Of a stretch of 64,000 bases of DNA, positions 32,476-45,546 are shown in pieces. The notes beneath the pieces are model-generated. The model saw nothing but the letters and a program-made list of their open reading frames with translations. It made no database searches and was not told the DNA's origin. The stretch covers positions 1,302,001 through 1,366,000 of the forward strand of contig UWYS01000003.1 of the NCBI GenBank assembly GCA_900291925.1. Reading direction: 5' to 3'. Numbering within the stretch: the stretch's first letter is position 1; the number at the start of each line of letters is the position of its first letter. A program made the translations under genes and the position numbers. Source of the stretch: Thecaphora thlaspeos (lineage: Eukaryota > Basidiomycota > Ustilaginomycetes > Urocystidales > Glomosporiaceae).

Positions 32476-33949
32476 GTTGACCCTCTAGAGCGCTCGAAGG
32501 CGGCGTCGTTGGATGGCTGTGCTTTTGCTGCTATCAGATGACTCTCTGTATTTCTGTGCGTGAGTGTGTAGGCGAATGCTTGTGGTTGGAAGTGTGCTGG
32601 GGATCTGGCGGCGTTGCCGGGCTCAAGTGATGAGGAAAGTGTTATCTGTCTGCTCTAGTGGCTGGATAGCGGGTCCGTGGGGGTATCTGCCAGACGGTCG
32701 GAGGGGCGGTGGGGTATCGATGTTGGATGGAGGCGATTTGGTCCGACGAGTGCGTTGGCTCCGGTCGTCGCCGTTAGCGGAGGTTCAGAAGCAGGGCAGG
32801 TAGGTGATGGTGGTGGTGATAGAGTGTGGTGAGATTGGGTTGAGCGGATTCCAGGGACGGGGTCAGGGTCGGGAAGGAGGCAAGCGTGCGATTAGGCCTC
32901 GGCTTCTCCGCGAATTTTTGGTCGCTGTCTCGCTTTCCTTCGGCGGGCTAGCCGATGATGACGACGACGACGCCGCCGCCGCCGCGGGCCGCCCCTCTTG
33001 CGCCTTGCTTGCTGCCCCTTTTGTGATTTGTTCGTCCCGCCTGTCGCCCGGCTGCTTGCCGAGGTCGGCGCCCCGCTCATCCCACGCCGGCCAGCCGGCT
33101 GGCCTTTCGACGCCTGCAAGGTGACAGAGGGCTCAGAGGAGGCGGCTCGAGAGGGAGGCTAAGGCCAGGCTAGGCTTAGGGGGCGAGATCAGAGCGCGGC
33201 GCAGCGTATGTATGTACACACCTGGCCACGCGTGCGTCGCAAAGTCGTGGGCGTGAGATGTGCCATGGCGGAGCAAAAGGGCGGAGCGCAAAAATAAAAT
33301 TAAAAATAACAGCGGAAGGCAGGAGGGGCCCTTGCTCTCGTCCCTTTTAGCCTGGTTTACATAACTTACATTTGTACGACCCCGCCAGCTAGCTCTCGTC
33401 CCGTCACCACCGTCGCCTGCCTTTGTTGGTTCTCCTCTCGCTCTGGTTCGGCCAAGGTCGGTTATACAGAACAAGGCAGTCAGGTTGTCATGCAACGCCG
33501 ACGCCGCGGCAACATTCGGCACGGTCCCCCCCCCTCCCCCGCTGGCCCGCTCCAGTTGAGCTAGTCCGCCGGTCTGTCAGACGACCTCGCCGCTCCCATC
33601 AACGCACAGAGGTATCAATGACGACGACCAGCGCATCGTTATCGTTGACGCACAGCACTAAGCAGATACATACATCGCGCGATCGATGCGTCGTGCGACG
33701 GCCGGCGACCGTCGGAGGTCCCGATAGAGGCCGGCGCTGCTAGGCATGGGAGTACCGTAGCCTCGTGAGCCGTTTCCTCTCGGAACGACCCGCTCCAGTC
33801 GGCCCACGCGAGCCTCGCTGGCCAAAGGCGAATCGGGCGCTTACCGTCAGCGTTGCCCGCCACGCTCCTCCAAGACGTCTTCCACCACCCTGGCCTCGCT
33901 TCCATACCATGTTTGATGATTATCATATGGTTTCTCCTGGCTTATTTTC
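32476..33949. other. PLD1 upstream region to the 5S gene
   Basis: About 1.5 kb with no recognisable gene. It includes GAC/GCC trinucleotide repeats (32955-32990), an AT-rich patch (33290-33312) and GTATGTATGTACACAC near 33207. It probably contains the PLD1 promoter and leader. Confidence 0.45.
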
Positions 33950-34068
33950 ATCTGCGGCCACAGAACCATGAAAGCACCGTATCCCGTCCGATCTGCGAAG
34001 TTAAGAATGGTGTCGCTTAGTCAGTACTGCGGTGGGGGACCACGTGGGAATCCTGGGTGCTGCAGTTT
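33950..34068 (+). rRNA. 5S ribosomal RNA
   Basis: A 119-nt gene with strongly conserved 5S blocks: GAAAGCACCG, ATCCCGTCCGATCTGCGAAG, GTTAAG, AGTACTGCGGTGGGGGACC and ACGTGGGAATCC. The 5' end ATCTGCGGC pairs with the 3' end GCTGCAGTT. A TTTTT terminator follows at 34070-34074. It stands alone among protein genes, without 18S/5.8S/28S sequence, so it is a dispersed 5S copy. The internal block AAGTTAAGAATGGTGTCGCTTAG deviates somewhat from common fungal 5S sequences, so some loss of function cannot be excluded. Confidence 0.92.
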
Positions 34069-34854
34069 CTTTTTGCCCTGTTTTCCCTCTTGCTACCCTT
34101 TTGGCCTCGGTCTTTGCCATCGTAACGGGTGTCCCTCTCGCCATCATTGACGGACAGGTCGCGCCAGCTCTACCGACCAGATCAAGACACGAAGGCATCG
34201 ACGACGACATATACCCATCGAGGAGCAGCAAATCGGGCTTATTACTCACGTCGGGACATCCGCCGATACACCTTGGGCTCGTGCTTTGACAGCGCTCTTA
34301 CCAAAGGGCCGAGTTTGGGGGGGGGGGGAGGGGAACGGACGGGAAGGACGGATGGACACTTGTTGGACTCCGGAGGATGTCACGGTCACCGCGTCGTACA
34401 CCTTGAACCCCACTGAAGTCCGTCACTGCTTTCTGACACTGCGGAGCGGGGGGCGTTGGGAGGTTTGTGGACGTTTCGTCGTGGCCCTCCTTCTCCTCCG
34501 CCCACACACTCGTTCACCCTCGACGAAGCTCTCGGCGAGATGAGCAGAGAAGTTGGATCGCGCCCAGAGAGGAGAAAGGCGGAGGAGAGAGTTCGCGCCG
34601 CTTGAGCATGACGAGACCTAGCCTTGCATCGTTATATCCACGGCTTGGTATCTCTCCTCGTCGCTTGGTTATGGTTGAATTATCCGCCAGTCTGAAGATA
34701 CCCGGTCATTGGAGCAGTCCTGTCACCCATCTCAGAGTTCCATCCTACCATCTCTCCTCATTTCCGTGTTCTGCAATGTGGAACTTAGTATATATTTATT
34801 TTTTTGTTTAAAATAGTATATAATTTACTAATACTTTATCAAAATAAAGAGTCA
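34069..34854. other. Spacer between 5S rRNA and tRNA-Lys
   Basis: About 790 bp without a recognisable gene. It contains a run of 12 G (34317-34328) and ends in a strongly AT-rich stretch (34788-34850, with TATATATTTATTTTTTTG and TAGTATATAATTTAC) directly upstream of tRNA-Lys, in sharp contrast to the GC-rich surroundings. Confidence 0.6.
34070..34074 (+). terminator. Pol III terminator of the 5S gene
   Basis: Five T directly after the 3' end of the 5S rRNA gene. Confidence 0.75.
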
Positions 34855-34970
34855 TCCCGGCTAGCTCAGTCGGTAGAGCGTCAGACTTTTAAGCCACTAC
34901 CATATTGTAGTGTAATACTAGATAGGTTGGTTCAATCTGAACGTCATGGGTTCGAGCCCCATGTCGGGAG
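34855..34970 (+). tRNA. tRNA-Lys (anticodon TTT) with a 43-nt intron
   Basis: The acceptor stem TCCCGGC pairs with GTCGGGA, discriminator G. The D-arm is GCTC-AGTCGGTA-GAGC. The anticodon stem TCAGA/TCTGA encloses loop CTTTTAA after intron removal, with anticodon TTT at 34888-34890. The T-arm is ATGGG-TTCGAGC-CCCAT. The intron 34892-34934 is in the canonical position and is AT-rich. A TTTTTT terminator is at 34975-34980. Confidence 0.96.
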
Positions 34971-34974
34971 AAGG

Positions 34975-34980
34975 TTTTTT
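34975..34980 (+). terminator. Pol III terminator of tRNA-Lys
   Basis: Six T four bases after the tRNA 3' end. Confidence 0.8.
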
Positions 34981-35408
34981 CCCTCTTTATAAAATAATTC
35001 AAATTACCTCCTCCTCCCCGTCGATATACAGGCAGGCGGTCATAGACGTGAGTTTTGGAGCAGCAAGATACGTATCGACAGAGGGAGGGAGCGACGAGTT
35101 AAGGGGGAAGAGCAAAGGCCGGTGGCGAGAATATAGGGCGCTATGGACTGCTGCGAGGCCCGAGCTACGCGGTATCGCGGGTTCCGTCCATTGTCAAAGA
35201 AGGACGCCAAGATAAGCCAGACTGGCATCAGATTCGACCGGAGCACATACGTAGCTTGAGCACGCTATAGTAGTGACGAGCCTGTAGGCCATTGTTGTCG
35301 AGAGAGACGTGTGACATCGTCGAGTCTCGACGCAAGGGATGACTCTGAAGTTACTCTCCCAGTCCTTCCAACCCACCACGCTGGACCGCCCCCCTCCCTT
35401 CGCGCCGT
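34981..35408. other. Spacer between tRNA-Lys and UFE1
   Basis: About 430 bp, probably 3' UTR of the minus-strand UFE1 gene; nothing else recognised. Confidence 0.5.
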
Positions 35409-36692
35409 TCAGTCCATCCAGTGCAGGAACAACAATGCCAATCCACTACCGACCAAAAAGACACTGAGCATCTTATCTGCCTCTCTGCTTCTCTCCCTTG
35501 CCTTTCTGAGTTGTTCGTTTCCCTGTCCCACTTCTGTGCCCACACCCATCGCCTCGTCCAACAACCTATCCGTCACTTCACCCTGTTGTTCCAGCTGTTG
35601 AGCCACCTGTGTCTGCAAATCGCTGATCTCGTACAACCTACTCTCGGCCTTTCGTATCGCCGCTAGATCCGACTCGAGCGATTTGATCAGTTGCGATGAT
35701 TCGGTCTCGAACATCTCGATCTGTGCGGCGGTCAAGTGGGTGGAGATGTCTGTTCCGACGAGGGAGGATTCGGTGGAGAGAGAAGGGTCATAGGATCCGC
35801 CGATACTGCCCTTGACGGGCATAGGGACGGTGGTGGAGGCCCCATCCGAGGCCGAGTTGTGCGAGAGGATGGCGCGAGAGCTGGCGAGGGATCGGCTCTT
35901 TTCGCGCTGAGCCTTGAGGTGGAGCTCTTGCATGTCGCTCTGCAGCGACGAGGCGCGAGAGAGGAGCGTCGAGAGGTAGTGCGTCACAGAGGCGCGGTGG
36001 GCCGAGATGAGCGAAGAGGCGAGGATCGAAGAGGCCGAATCGCGCGGCGTCGAGAGCGAGAGGAGCGTCGAAAGCGGAGAGAGTGCCGAAGGTTCCGTCG
36101 GCGCCGTTTTCTTCCGGGCTGCGTGCGTGCGGCGAGGCGAAGTAGGGCGAAGGGGAGCGAGGCATCGGATGAGTATCGTGGTGCAATCTTTAGACGGAAG
36201 CGCTACTCGCTGCTGCTCACCCTGTTCTGCGAGCTCAAGCTCCTTTACACTCTCGAGACAGCGCTTGACCACGACCTTTACCTGGAAGTCGATCTCGTCT
36301 CTCTGCCTCTCTGTGAATGGACCTCGGAACTGCGTCCATTTTTCGAAAGCCGAGGATAACTTATCGGCCTCTGATGTGGATGCTTCGTGGTCGGTCTGGT
36401 CGTGGTGTGCTGCGGATGGGCGGTAGGACTTGGACGACGAGAGGGCGAGGTACTGCCTGCGTATCGAGTAAAGAAAGGTGAGCAGAGAGATGATGTGTCG
36501 CCTGATGGTATAGGCCTGTGCTATCCATTGCTTTTGCGCGTGTACGACGGTGGGAGACAGGTCCTTGCGAGGTGGTAGGGCCGGAGGGTAGGAAGAAGAG
36601 GCAGAGGAGGAGGAGGCGACGAGGGAGCGGAAGTCGGAGGTGAGGTCGTGGGCGGGCGTGTGTCGGTAGGATTGTGCGGCGGACGAGGACAT
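35409..36692 (-). CDS. UFE1: ER t-SNARE, Ufe1/syntaxin-18 family
   Basis: Syntaxin of the endoplasmic reticulum that receives retrograde COPI vesicles from the Golgi and supports ER homotypic fusion. Intronless, 427 aa. The N-terminal region (about 1-130) includes FRSLV and VVHAQKQWIAQAYTIRRHI, consistent with the syntaxin-18 N-terminal domain. The middle is Ser-rich. The SNARE motif occupies about residues 315-400 (AQIEMFETESSQLIKSLESD, IRKAESRLYEISDLQTQVAQ, VTDRLLDEAMGVGTEVGQGN). A single C-terminal membrane anchor, MLSVFLVGSGLALLFLHW, ends one residue from the stop, as expected of a tail-anchored SNARE. It is divergently arranged with ALG12, another ER gene, across a 327-bp gap. Confidence 0.9.
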   Translation of the reverse strand: MSSSAAQSYRHTPAHDLTSDFRSLVASSSSASSSYPPALPPRKDLSPTVVHAQKQWIAQAYTIRRHIISLLTFLYSIRRQYLALSSSKSYRPSAAHHDQTDHEASTSEADKLSSAFEKWTQFRGPFTERQRDEIDFQVKVVVKRCLESVKELELAEQGEQQRVALPSKDCTTILIRCLAPLRPTSPRRTHAARKKTAPTEPSALSPLSTLLSLSTPRDSASSILASSLISAHRASVTHYLSTLLSRASSLQSDMQELHLKAQREKSRSLASSRAILSHNSASDGASTTVPMPVKGSIGGSYDPSLSTESSLVGTDISTHLTAAQIEMFETESSQLIKSLESDLAAIRKAESRLYEISDLQTQVAQQLEQQGEVTDRLLDEAMGVGTEVGQGNEQLRKARERSREADKMLSVFLVGSGLALLFLHWMD

Positions 36693-37019
36693 CTTGGGAA
36701 GCGCGGTCTTGGTGGCCTATTGCCTGGTGGTGAGGCAGGTGGTCCGGACGACGAGGGGGGGGGTGGTGGCAGGGTGGCGCTGGTGGTGACGAGGGAAAGG
36801 GGCAAAGCAGCGCGTTGGCAGAGTCGAGCTCAAAAGCCTGCCAGCGCTCGTGGCAGGTCTGTGCGCGTGGACGCTTGCTTTTGCCTCTCATCTCGCCTCC
36901 ACTTTATTTTGCCAGCAGCCGGCCTTCTTCCCACTCTTCCTCGTCCTCGTCCTCGTCCTCCCTCCTCCCTCCTCCCCCTCAATGGCCACCACCGGCCTCT
37001 CCCGACCTACGCGAGCATC
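36693..37019. other. Divergent promoter region UFE1 / ALG12
   Basis: A 327-bp gap between the two start codons, with GGTGG-rich DNA on the UFE1 side and a CTCCTCCTC pyrimidine tract just before the ALG12 ATG. It probably serves both genes. Confidence 0.6.
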
Positions 37020-39557
37020 ATGCTGTGGCTAGTATACACCTTATACATCAACGCTCTCCGCTTACATCTCCTCAGGGGACTTGTCACAGCGCTCGACTTC
37101 TACTACCCGTGCTCCAACACCGACCCACGCCTCAAGCGTCTCGTCACCACCACCGTCCTCTTCCTCCTAGTCACCGCAACGCATGTCCTCCTCACACCCT
37201 ACACAAAGGTCGAGGAGAGCTTCACCATACAGGCCACTCACGATCTCATGGCACATGGCCTACGCAGCCGCAACCTTCCCCTCTACGACCACCAGGCCTT
37301 TCCGGGCGCCGTGCCTCGCTCCTTTGTAGGCCCCCTTCTCCTCGCTGCACCAACAGCTACGCTACTCCACCTCCTACCGTGGTTCCTCAAGGACTTCCTC
37401 CTGCGCACGTCGCCCGCCCTCAGCTCGGCGGATGTACAGACTATCGTCCGTCTCGTCCTTGCAGCGGCCAACAGCGTTGCACTCGCATTCCTTGCAGACG
37501 CCGCCTTCCCCATCGTACGCGCAAGTCAAAGCGATGCGGTCGCAACCTCAAATTCCAAGGAGCAGCCCGACCAGGCAGAAAATCCACCAGCAGCGGAGAC
37601 GACGACCACGGCGGCGACAGAAGAGGCGCGAACCAATCGCACGCCCTACATCTTCTTTGTCCTTCTGACGGCCTGCCAGTTCCACTGCAATTTCTGGCTG
37701 AGCAGGACGGTGCCCAACTCGGTCGCGTTCCCCTTTGGTGAGAAGGCTTGTCAGCGGCGCCTCGAAGTCCTGTACCGTGCAAGCGTTGATACTGCGTCTT
37801 TTCTCGGCTCGCTCCTCACGTAGTCACCGTCGCGTTGACGCTCCTGATCAGGATCAGCCATTATGCACACCTCAGCTCGCCAGAGCTCCAGAGACAAGCC
37901 GCGGCCGCAATCGCCCTGCTCGTCTTTGCCGCGAGCGTGCTGCGACTCGAGGTAATCGGCCTGCTTGCACCTGCTGGACTTTGGCTGCTCCTGACACGCA
38001 GAATGAACCTCGTCAACTTGGTCGCCGTAGGAGCGTCCGCCGGGATCTTCAGCGCTCTGGCGACGACGCTGGTCGACACCTACTTCTGGCAGCCGGCGAC
38101 CTGGTCATCAACGTCCGAGGGACCGAGGTCGATGCTTGGTGCCCTGATCCATTCGCTCGACCTGATGGTCCAGGGCAAAGGGAGACCGCTGTGGCCCGAG
38201 ATGGAGGCCATCCTGTTCAACATCGTCGAAGGGAAGAGCAGCGAGTGGGGCGTGAGTAGCGATTCGGTCGTTGCAGCGTGTCGCGACACTGAAGCCCCGA
38301 TTGAGGACTGAATTGTCTCCCCATTCCTGCTGTGCCTCCGATTTGACGGACAGGTTTCACCGTGGCACGCCTACCTCAGCGAGCACCTGACTAAGCTCCT
38401 CTCGTTTTCGATACCGCTGGTCGTCGCTGGCCTAGCCGCCCTTTACGGACTGACGCGGGGCGAAGGCGAACCAGCTGGACGTCGATGGCCGCACCGTGCG
38501 CTCCTGACGCTGCTGCCGCTGACACACGTGGCGACACTGAGTCTGCTGGGCCACAAAGAGTGGCGCTTTATCCTGTACTGCATGCCGTGTCTCAATGCGG
38601 TGAGCGCCGTCGGAGCAGCCAGGTGGTGAGAATGTCCGTTCGAAAGGGTCAATATGTGGGGCGCGACTGGAAAGGCTGACTTGGATCTTTGCACCGCCCT
38701 CGTCCAGCTTCAGCTTCAACAAGGGCAGTGTGGCGTCTGTACCGATCCGCCTGCTACCTTACGCCGTGCTCGCGTTGACGCTGGCGAGCACGGCGCTGGC
38801 GACGTTGGCGAGCCATTGCAACTACCCTGGCGGCCAGGCGCTGGCACGCCTCCACCGCCACCTCGACACGCCGGCGGGGCGTAAGCGGCAAGGTGAGCTC
38901 GTGAAACCGTCGCACCGTCGCGGGTTCGGACCTTTGGCTGACATCGTTAGCTTGCATTTCCTGTCGTACTGCATTGTGAACCGGACGACAGTGTGTCTGC
39001 ACATCGACGTGCTGCCGGCCATGACGGGTGTGACGCTGTTTCAGTCTCTACACCTCGACCGGACGCTCGGCGTATCGTCGGTTGCGATCATGTCCAACTA
39101 CACTCTGTGGTCTCCTTCGCCGTCCATGGGTCATTGGGTATACGACAAGACGGAGGACCTGCCCACGTCCGGCGCAGGGGCGAGCGTGGCGTGGAAGGAG
39201 TACACGCACCTGCTGACGGGGCACAGCGACTGCAAGGTGCTGTACGAGGAGGCACGGCTGGAAGCGACTTCTCGCGATGGAGGAGCACAGGCGGCGAAAG
39301 GAAGGGAGAGGGTAGCCTTAGAGGAGGCGATGCAACCGTTCGAGACGCTGCTAGAAGCGGAGAAGGGATACGCCGGGCTGAGGAGGAAGAGTGTAGGACG
39401 GGTGGTGAGGGATTGGAAGGATGCGCTCAAGGCTCTCGCGACGAGGAGGGGGGGAGTGGTGGAGACGATGAAGCTCTTGTCTCCGCTAGAGATCAGGATG
39501 GAGGAGGAGGTGTGGATCTGTAGGAGGAAGGACGAAACAGGGGCCGTGGCGTCGTGA
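37020..39557 (+). CDS. ALG12: Dol-P-Man:Man7GlcNAc2-PP-Dol alpha-1,6-mannosyltransferase
   Basis: GT22-family enzyme of the ER lumen that adds the eighth mannose to the dolichol-linked N-glycan precursor. Five exons: 37020..37737, 37824..38251, 38354..38625, 38729..38892 and 38992..39557, with introns of 86, 102, 103 and 99 bp, all GT-AG and phase-consistent, giving 715 aa. Signatures: PYTKVEESFTIQATHDL near the N-terminus, YDHQAFPGAVPRSFVGPL, CQFHCNFWLSRTVPNSVAF, EGKSSEWG joined to VSPWHAYLSEHL, HKEWRFILY, and CLHIDVLPAMTGVTLF. Many hydrophobic segments fit a multi-pass ER protein. The last intron has a length divisible by three, so failure to splice would insert 33 residues without a stop. 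The protein is longer than yeast Alg12 (551 aa), partly from an Ala/Thr/Glu-rich insertion near residues 170-205 and a charged C-terminus. Confidence 0.93.
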
Positions 39558-40041
39558 TATGCTGAAAATGACTACTACTACTGCTGCTGCTTGCTGCGGA
39601 ATGCCTGACGGGTCGCCTGGGACGCGAGACGCGACGCGCAAGGGTCCCGGGGTGACGCTCTGGCGTAAAGTGCACCGCGGCGGCGGAAAAGGGCAGGAAG
39701 AGAGAGGCAGGGCTGGCGCCGAGTGGCCGAGTGCGAGGGGGCGACGCAATCTACGCGAGCGCCTGCCTGCGTCCGCCTGTCCGCGTCCGCCAGCGGCTGC
39801 CTCTGCGCGGCGGCGCCTGGCACAACAGACGCACAGCACAAAGGCACACGCCACATCGCTCTTCGCTATTGCCCCTCTTGCCCCTCTCCCCGTCTCCACC
39901 ACACATCCTCGCTCTCCCCGCACTTCAACCTCCCCTTGCAACACACGCACACGTCTCCCGCACGCTCAACACCTCACGCCACCAACACACCCCAGCCAGC
40001 CAGCCAGCCCCGCTCGCTCGCTCGCGCGCCTCCCGCCCACC
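39558..40041. other. Spacer ALG12 to MCM6
   Basis: About 480 bp; probably ALG12 3' UTR and MCM6 promoter. C-rich from 39850 to the MCM6 ATG. No MluI-box (ACGCGT) was noticed. Confidence 0.45.
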
Positions 40042-43071
<3,030 letters not shown>

Positions 43072-43678
43072 AGGAGAGGAGAGGTTGCAAGGGGATGAAA
43101 ATGACGATAGTATAAAGGGTAAGAAAAGGAGGGCATAGCATTCTACCCTACTTACTCCTCTCATCCTAAATCGTGGCGTTACAACGATCTTTGCGCTATG
43201 CATCTTGGTGTATCGCTCGTTTGTGCGTGTCTCGAACCCTCACGCAGCATACCAAGTCTCGATGAGATACCGAATGAGCATGAATCTCGATACGCATCGA
43301 GACCACAATGATTCCACACCTATCCCTATTCCCCCGGGGTAGGTGCGAGTCTCTTCCCTTGCATCTACATCGAATCGAAACGGTCGTTTGTCACGGTACA
43401 GAACAACACATCAAGTCGGTCACAAGGGTGACTCAGGACAGTCAGTTACATCCCTCGATCAATCACAGACCAACATACGACAGGACAGACTGTACGTAGA
43501 CGCTTTAGCTTCTATGATTTTGCTCGATGTTTCGTGTGCTTTCATGTCTTTGGGAAGGGGAGGGAGGGAATGTATATAGAGTGATATGTGTGTGTGTGCG
43601 CGGGGCGGGGAGAGGAGGCGCGAGGCATGCGCGGGCGCCAACACAAAATGAAAAGGAACAAAAAAGACCAAGGACAAC
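43072..43678. other. Convergent spacer MCM6 / LSC2
   Basis: About 600 bp between two stop codons. It has noticeably lower GC than the coding flanks and no recognisable gene. A TGTGTGTGTG repeat lies at about 43588-43598. Confidence 0.6.
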
Positions 43679-44965
43679 CTAGAGAGCGCCCTTCTGCGCG
43701 CTCTCGACAGCCTTGGCCGCGGCCTCGTCGAGACCGTCGAACGAGTAGATCTTGAGGTTGGACTGCTTGATGAGCTCCTTTGCCTCCTTCTCGTGCGTAC
43801 CCTGCAGGCGGACGACGAGCGGGATGGTCATGTCGAGCTCCTTTGTGGCCTGGATGATGCCCTCTGCGATCTTCTTGCACGAGACGATGCCTCCAAAGAT
43901 GTTGACAAAGATGCCCTTGACCTCGTTGCTGTTGAGCAGCAGCTCAAACGCCTTCTTGACCGAGGCGGCCGACGCGGTGCCGCCGACGTCGAGGAAGTTG
44001 GCCGGGTTGCCGCCGTTGAGCTTTAGCACGTCCATCGTCGCCATCGCCAGACCGGCGCCATTGACGAGGCAGCCGATATTGCCGTCGAGCTTGATAAAGT
44101 TGAGGCCGTACTTTGCCGCCTCGACCTCGTCGGCGTCCTCCTGTGTCGTGTCGCGCAGCTCAAAGACGTCCTGCTGGCGGAAGTCGGCGTTCTCGTCAAA
44201 GCCGAGCTTGGCGTCCATGCACAGCACCTCGCCGTCCTTGGACTCGGCGAGCGGGTTGATCTCGACTTGCGTGGCGTCCTTCTCGCGGAAGAGGGTGTAG
44301 AGCTTGATGAACGTCTCGGCCGCCTCGTCCTCGAGCTTCTCGCTGGAGAAGCCGAGCTTCTTGGCGATGCCAAGAGCGTCCTGCTTGGAGAGGCCCTTTT
44401 CAAAGTCGATGGGGGTGGTGATGATGGCGTCTGGGTTCTCGGCAGCGACCTCCTCGATCGACACGCCGCCCTGGTTGGAGGCGATGAGGACGGGGAGCTG
44501 GGTGGCACGGTCGTTGAGGATGGCGACGTAGTACTCGTGGTGCGGTGCCCGGGCCTCTGCGAGCATGACGGCGTTGCAGACGCGTCCGGCGGCGCCGGTC
44601 TGCTTGGTGATGAGCTTGTTACCAATCATCTTGGCGGCGAGGTCGCGCGCCTCCTCGGGGGTCTTGATGAGGTGGACACCGCCCTGCAGGCCCGAGTCAA
44701 AGTGACCCTTGCCACGGCCTCCGGCGAGGACCTGCGCCTTGATGACCATCTGCTTGCCGTTGAAGGACTGGGCGGCCTTGAAGGCAGCGTCGGCCGAGCT
44801 GGCGGCGATGGACTTGGGCGTGTTAATGCCGTACTTGTTGAGGATCTCCATAGAGTGGTGCTCGTGGATCGAGAGGAAGCGCTTCTGGGGTGCGGCGCCG
44901 TTGTTGGCGGCGGCAGCGGAGCGGGCCGCCAGGCTGGCGCGGGTGCGGAGCGTGTTGAAGAGCAT
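43679..44965 (-). CDS. LSC2: Succinyl-CoA ligase beta subunit, mitochondrial
   Basis: Beta subunit of succinyl-CoA synthetase, the substrate-level phosphorylation step of the TCA cycle. Intronless, 428 aa, the usual length. The N-terminus (MLFNTLRTRASLAARSAAAA...KRFLSIHEHHS) is a typical Arg/Ala-rich mitochondrial presequence, with mature protein expected from about residue 30. The ATP-grasp fold is clear: GKQMVIKAQVLAGGRGKGHF, HHEYYVAI, NQGGVSIEEVA, QVEINPLAE, NIGCLVNGAGLAMATMD, GGNPANFLDVGG, FVNIFGGIVSCKKIAEGI and LQGTHEKEAKELI. Whether it uses ATP or GTP is not determined here. The alpha subunit is not in the window. It is divergent from RRP15 across a 581-bp gap. Confidence 0.97.
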   Translation of the reverse strand: MLFNTLRTRASLAARSAAAANNGAAPQKRFLSIHEHHSMEILNKYGINTPKSIAASSADAAFKAAQSFNGKQMVIKAQVLAGGRGKGHFDSGLQGGVHLIKTPEEARDLAAKMIGNKLITKQTGAAGRVCNAVMLAEARAPHHEYYVAILNDRATQLPVLIASNQGGVSIEEVAAENPDAIITTPIDFEKGLSKQDALGIAKKLGFSSEKLEDEAAETFIKLYTLFREKDATQVEINPLAESKDGEVLCMDAKLGFDENADFRQQDVFELRDTTQEDADEVEAAKYGLNFIKLDGNIGCLVNGAGLAMATMDVLKLNGGNPANFLDVGGTASAASVKKAFELLLNSNEVKGIFVNIFGGIVSCKKIAEGIIQATKELDMTIPLVVRLQGTHEKEAKELIKQSNLKIYSFDGLDEAAAKAVESAQKGAL

Positions 44966-45546
44966 GTCGGTACGGGCGGGGATGGTGTGAGGGTGAGCAG
45001 TGGGGTAGGGGAGAGGGAGGCGAGGCCGGTCGATGATGAAGATGGCGTCGGAAACCGGCGAGGGTTGTATGGGTGTGTCGCTGTGCCTCGTTCGCGTCTC
45101 TCACTCTGGTGCTGCGTGCCGCCCTGCGCCGCGCTGTCCGCCCAGGCTGCTGCTCCGGTCCCGCCCTTTTTTTCCCCGCTCCCCTTGTCGCCTTCTTGCG
45201 GGAGGCTGGCTCGGTTCTCTCCGTCCCACCCGCGCCTCCACCGCGCAAAAAGGCTCGATCACGCCGTCCGCCCACACTTTCGCCGGAGCTGCCCCCTCTC
45301 GCACGAAGAGAGCCCCCCCGTGCCCCCGCCCGCCGCCCGCACCGACTCCACTTTCCCGTCTTCCGCTCGCCCCACTCTGGAAATTTTCTTCTGGCGCCTG
45401 CGTGCTGCCCGCCCGCCTGTCCGTTGCCAGACCCTAGCCCTTGCCCCGTTCGCATCCAACACATTCACTTCGACCGGCCCACCCAACCATCTACCACATA
45501 CCCCCTTCACCTACGCACCAACGGCACCGGCACCGCACCCTCCATC
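44966..45546. other. Divergent promoter region LSC2 / RRP15
   Basis: A 581-bp gap between two start codons. Pyrimidine-rich and C-rich toward RRP15; no TATA box stands out and no other gene was recognised. Confidence 0.5.
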
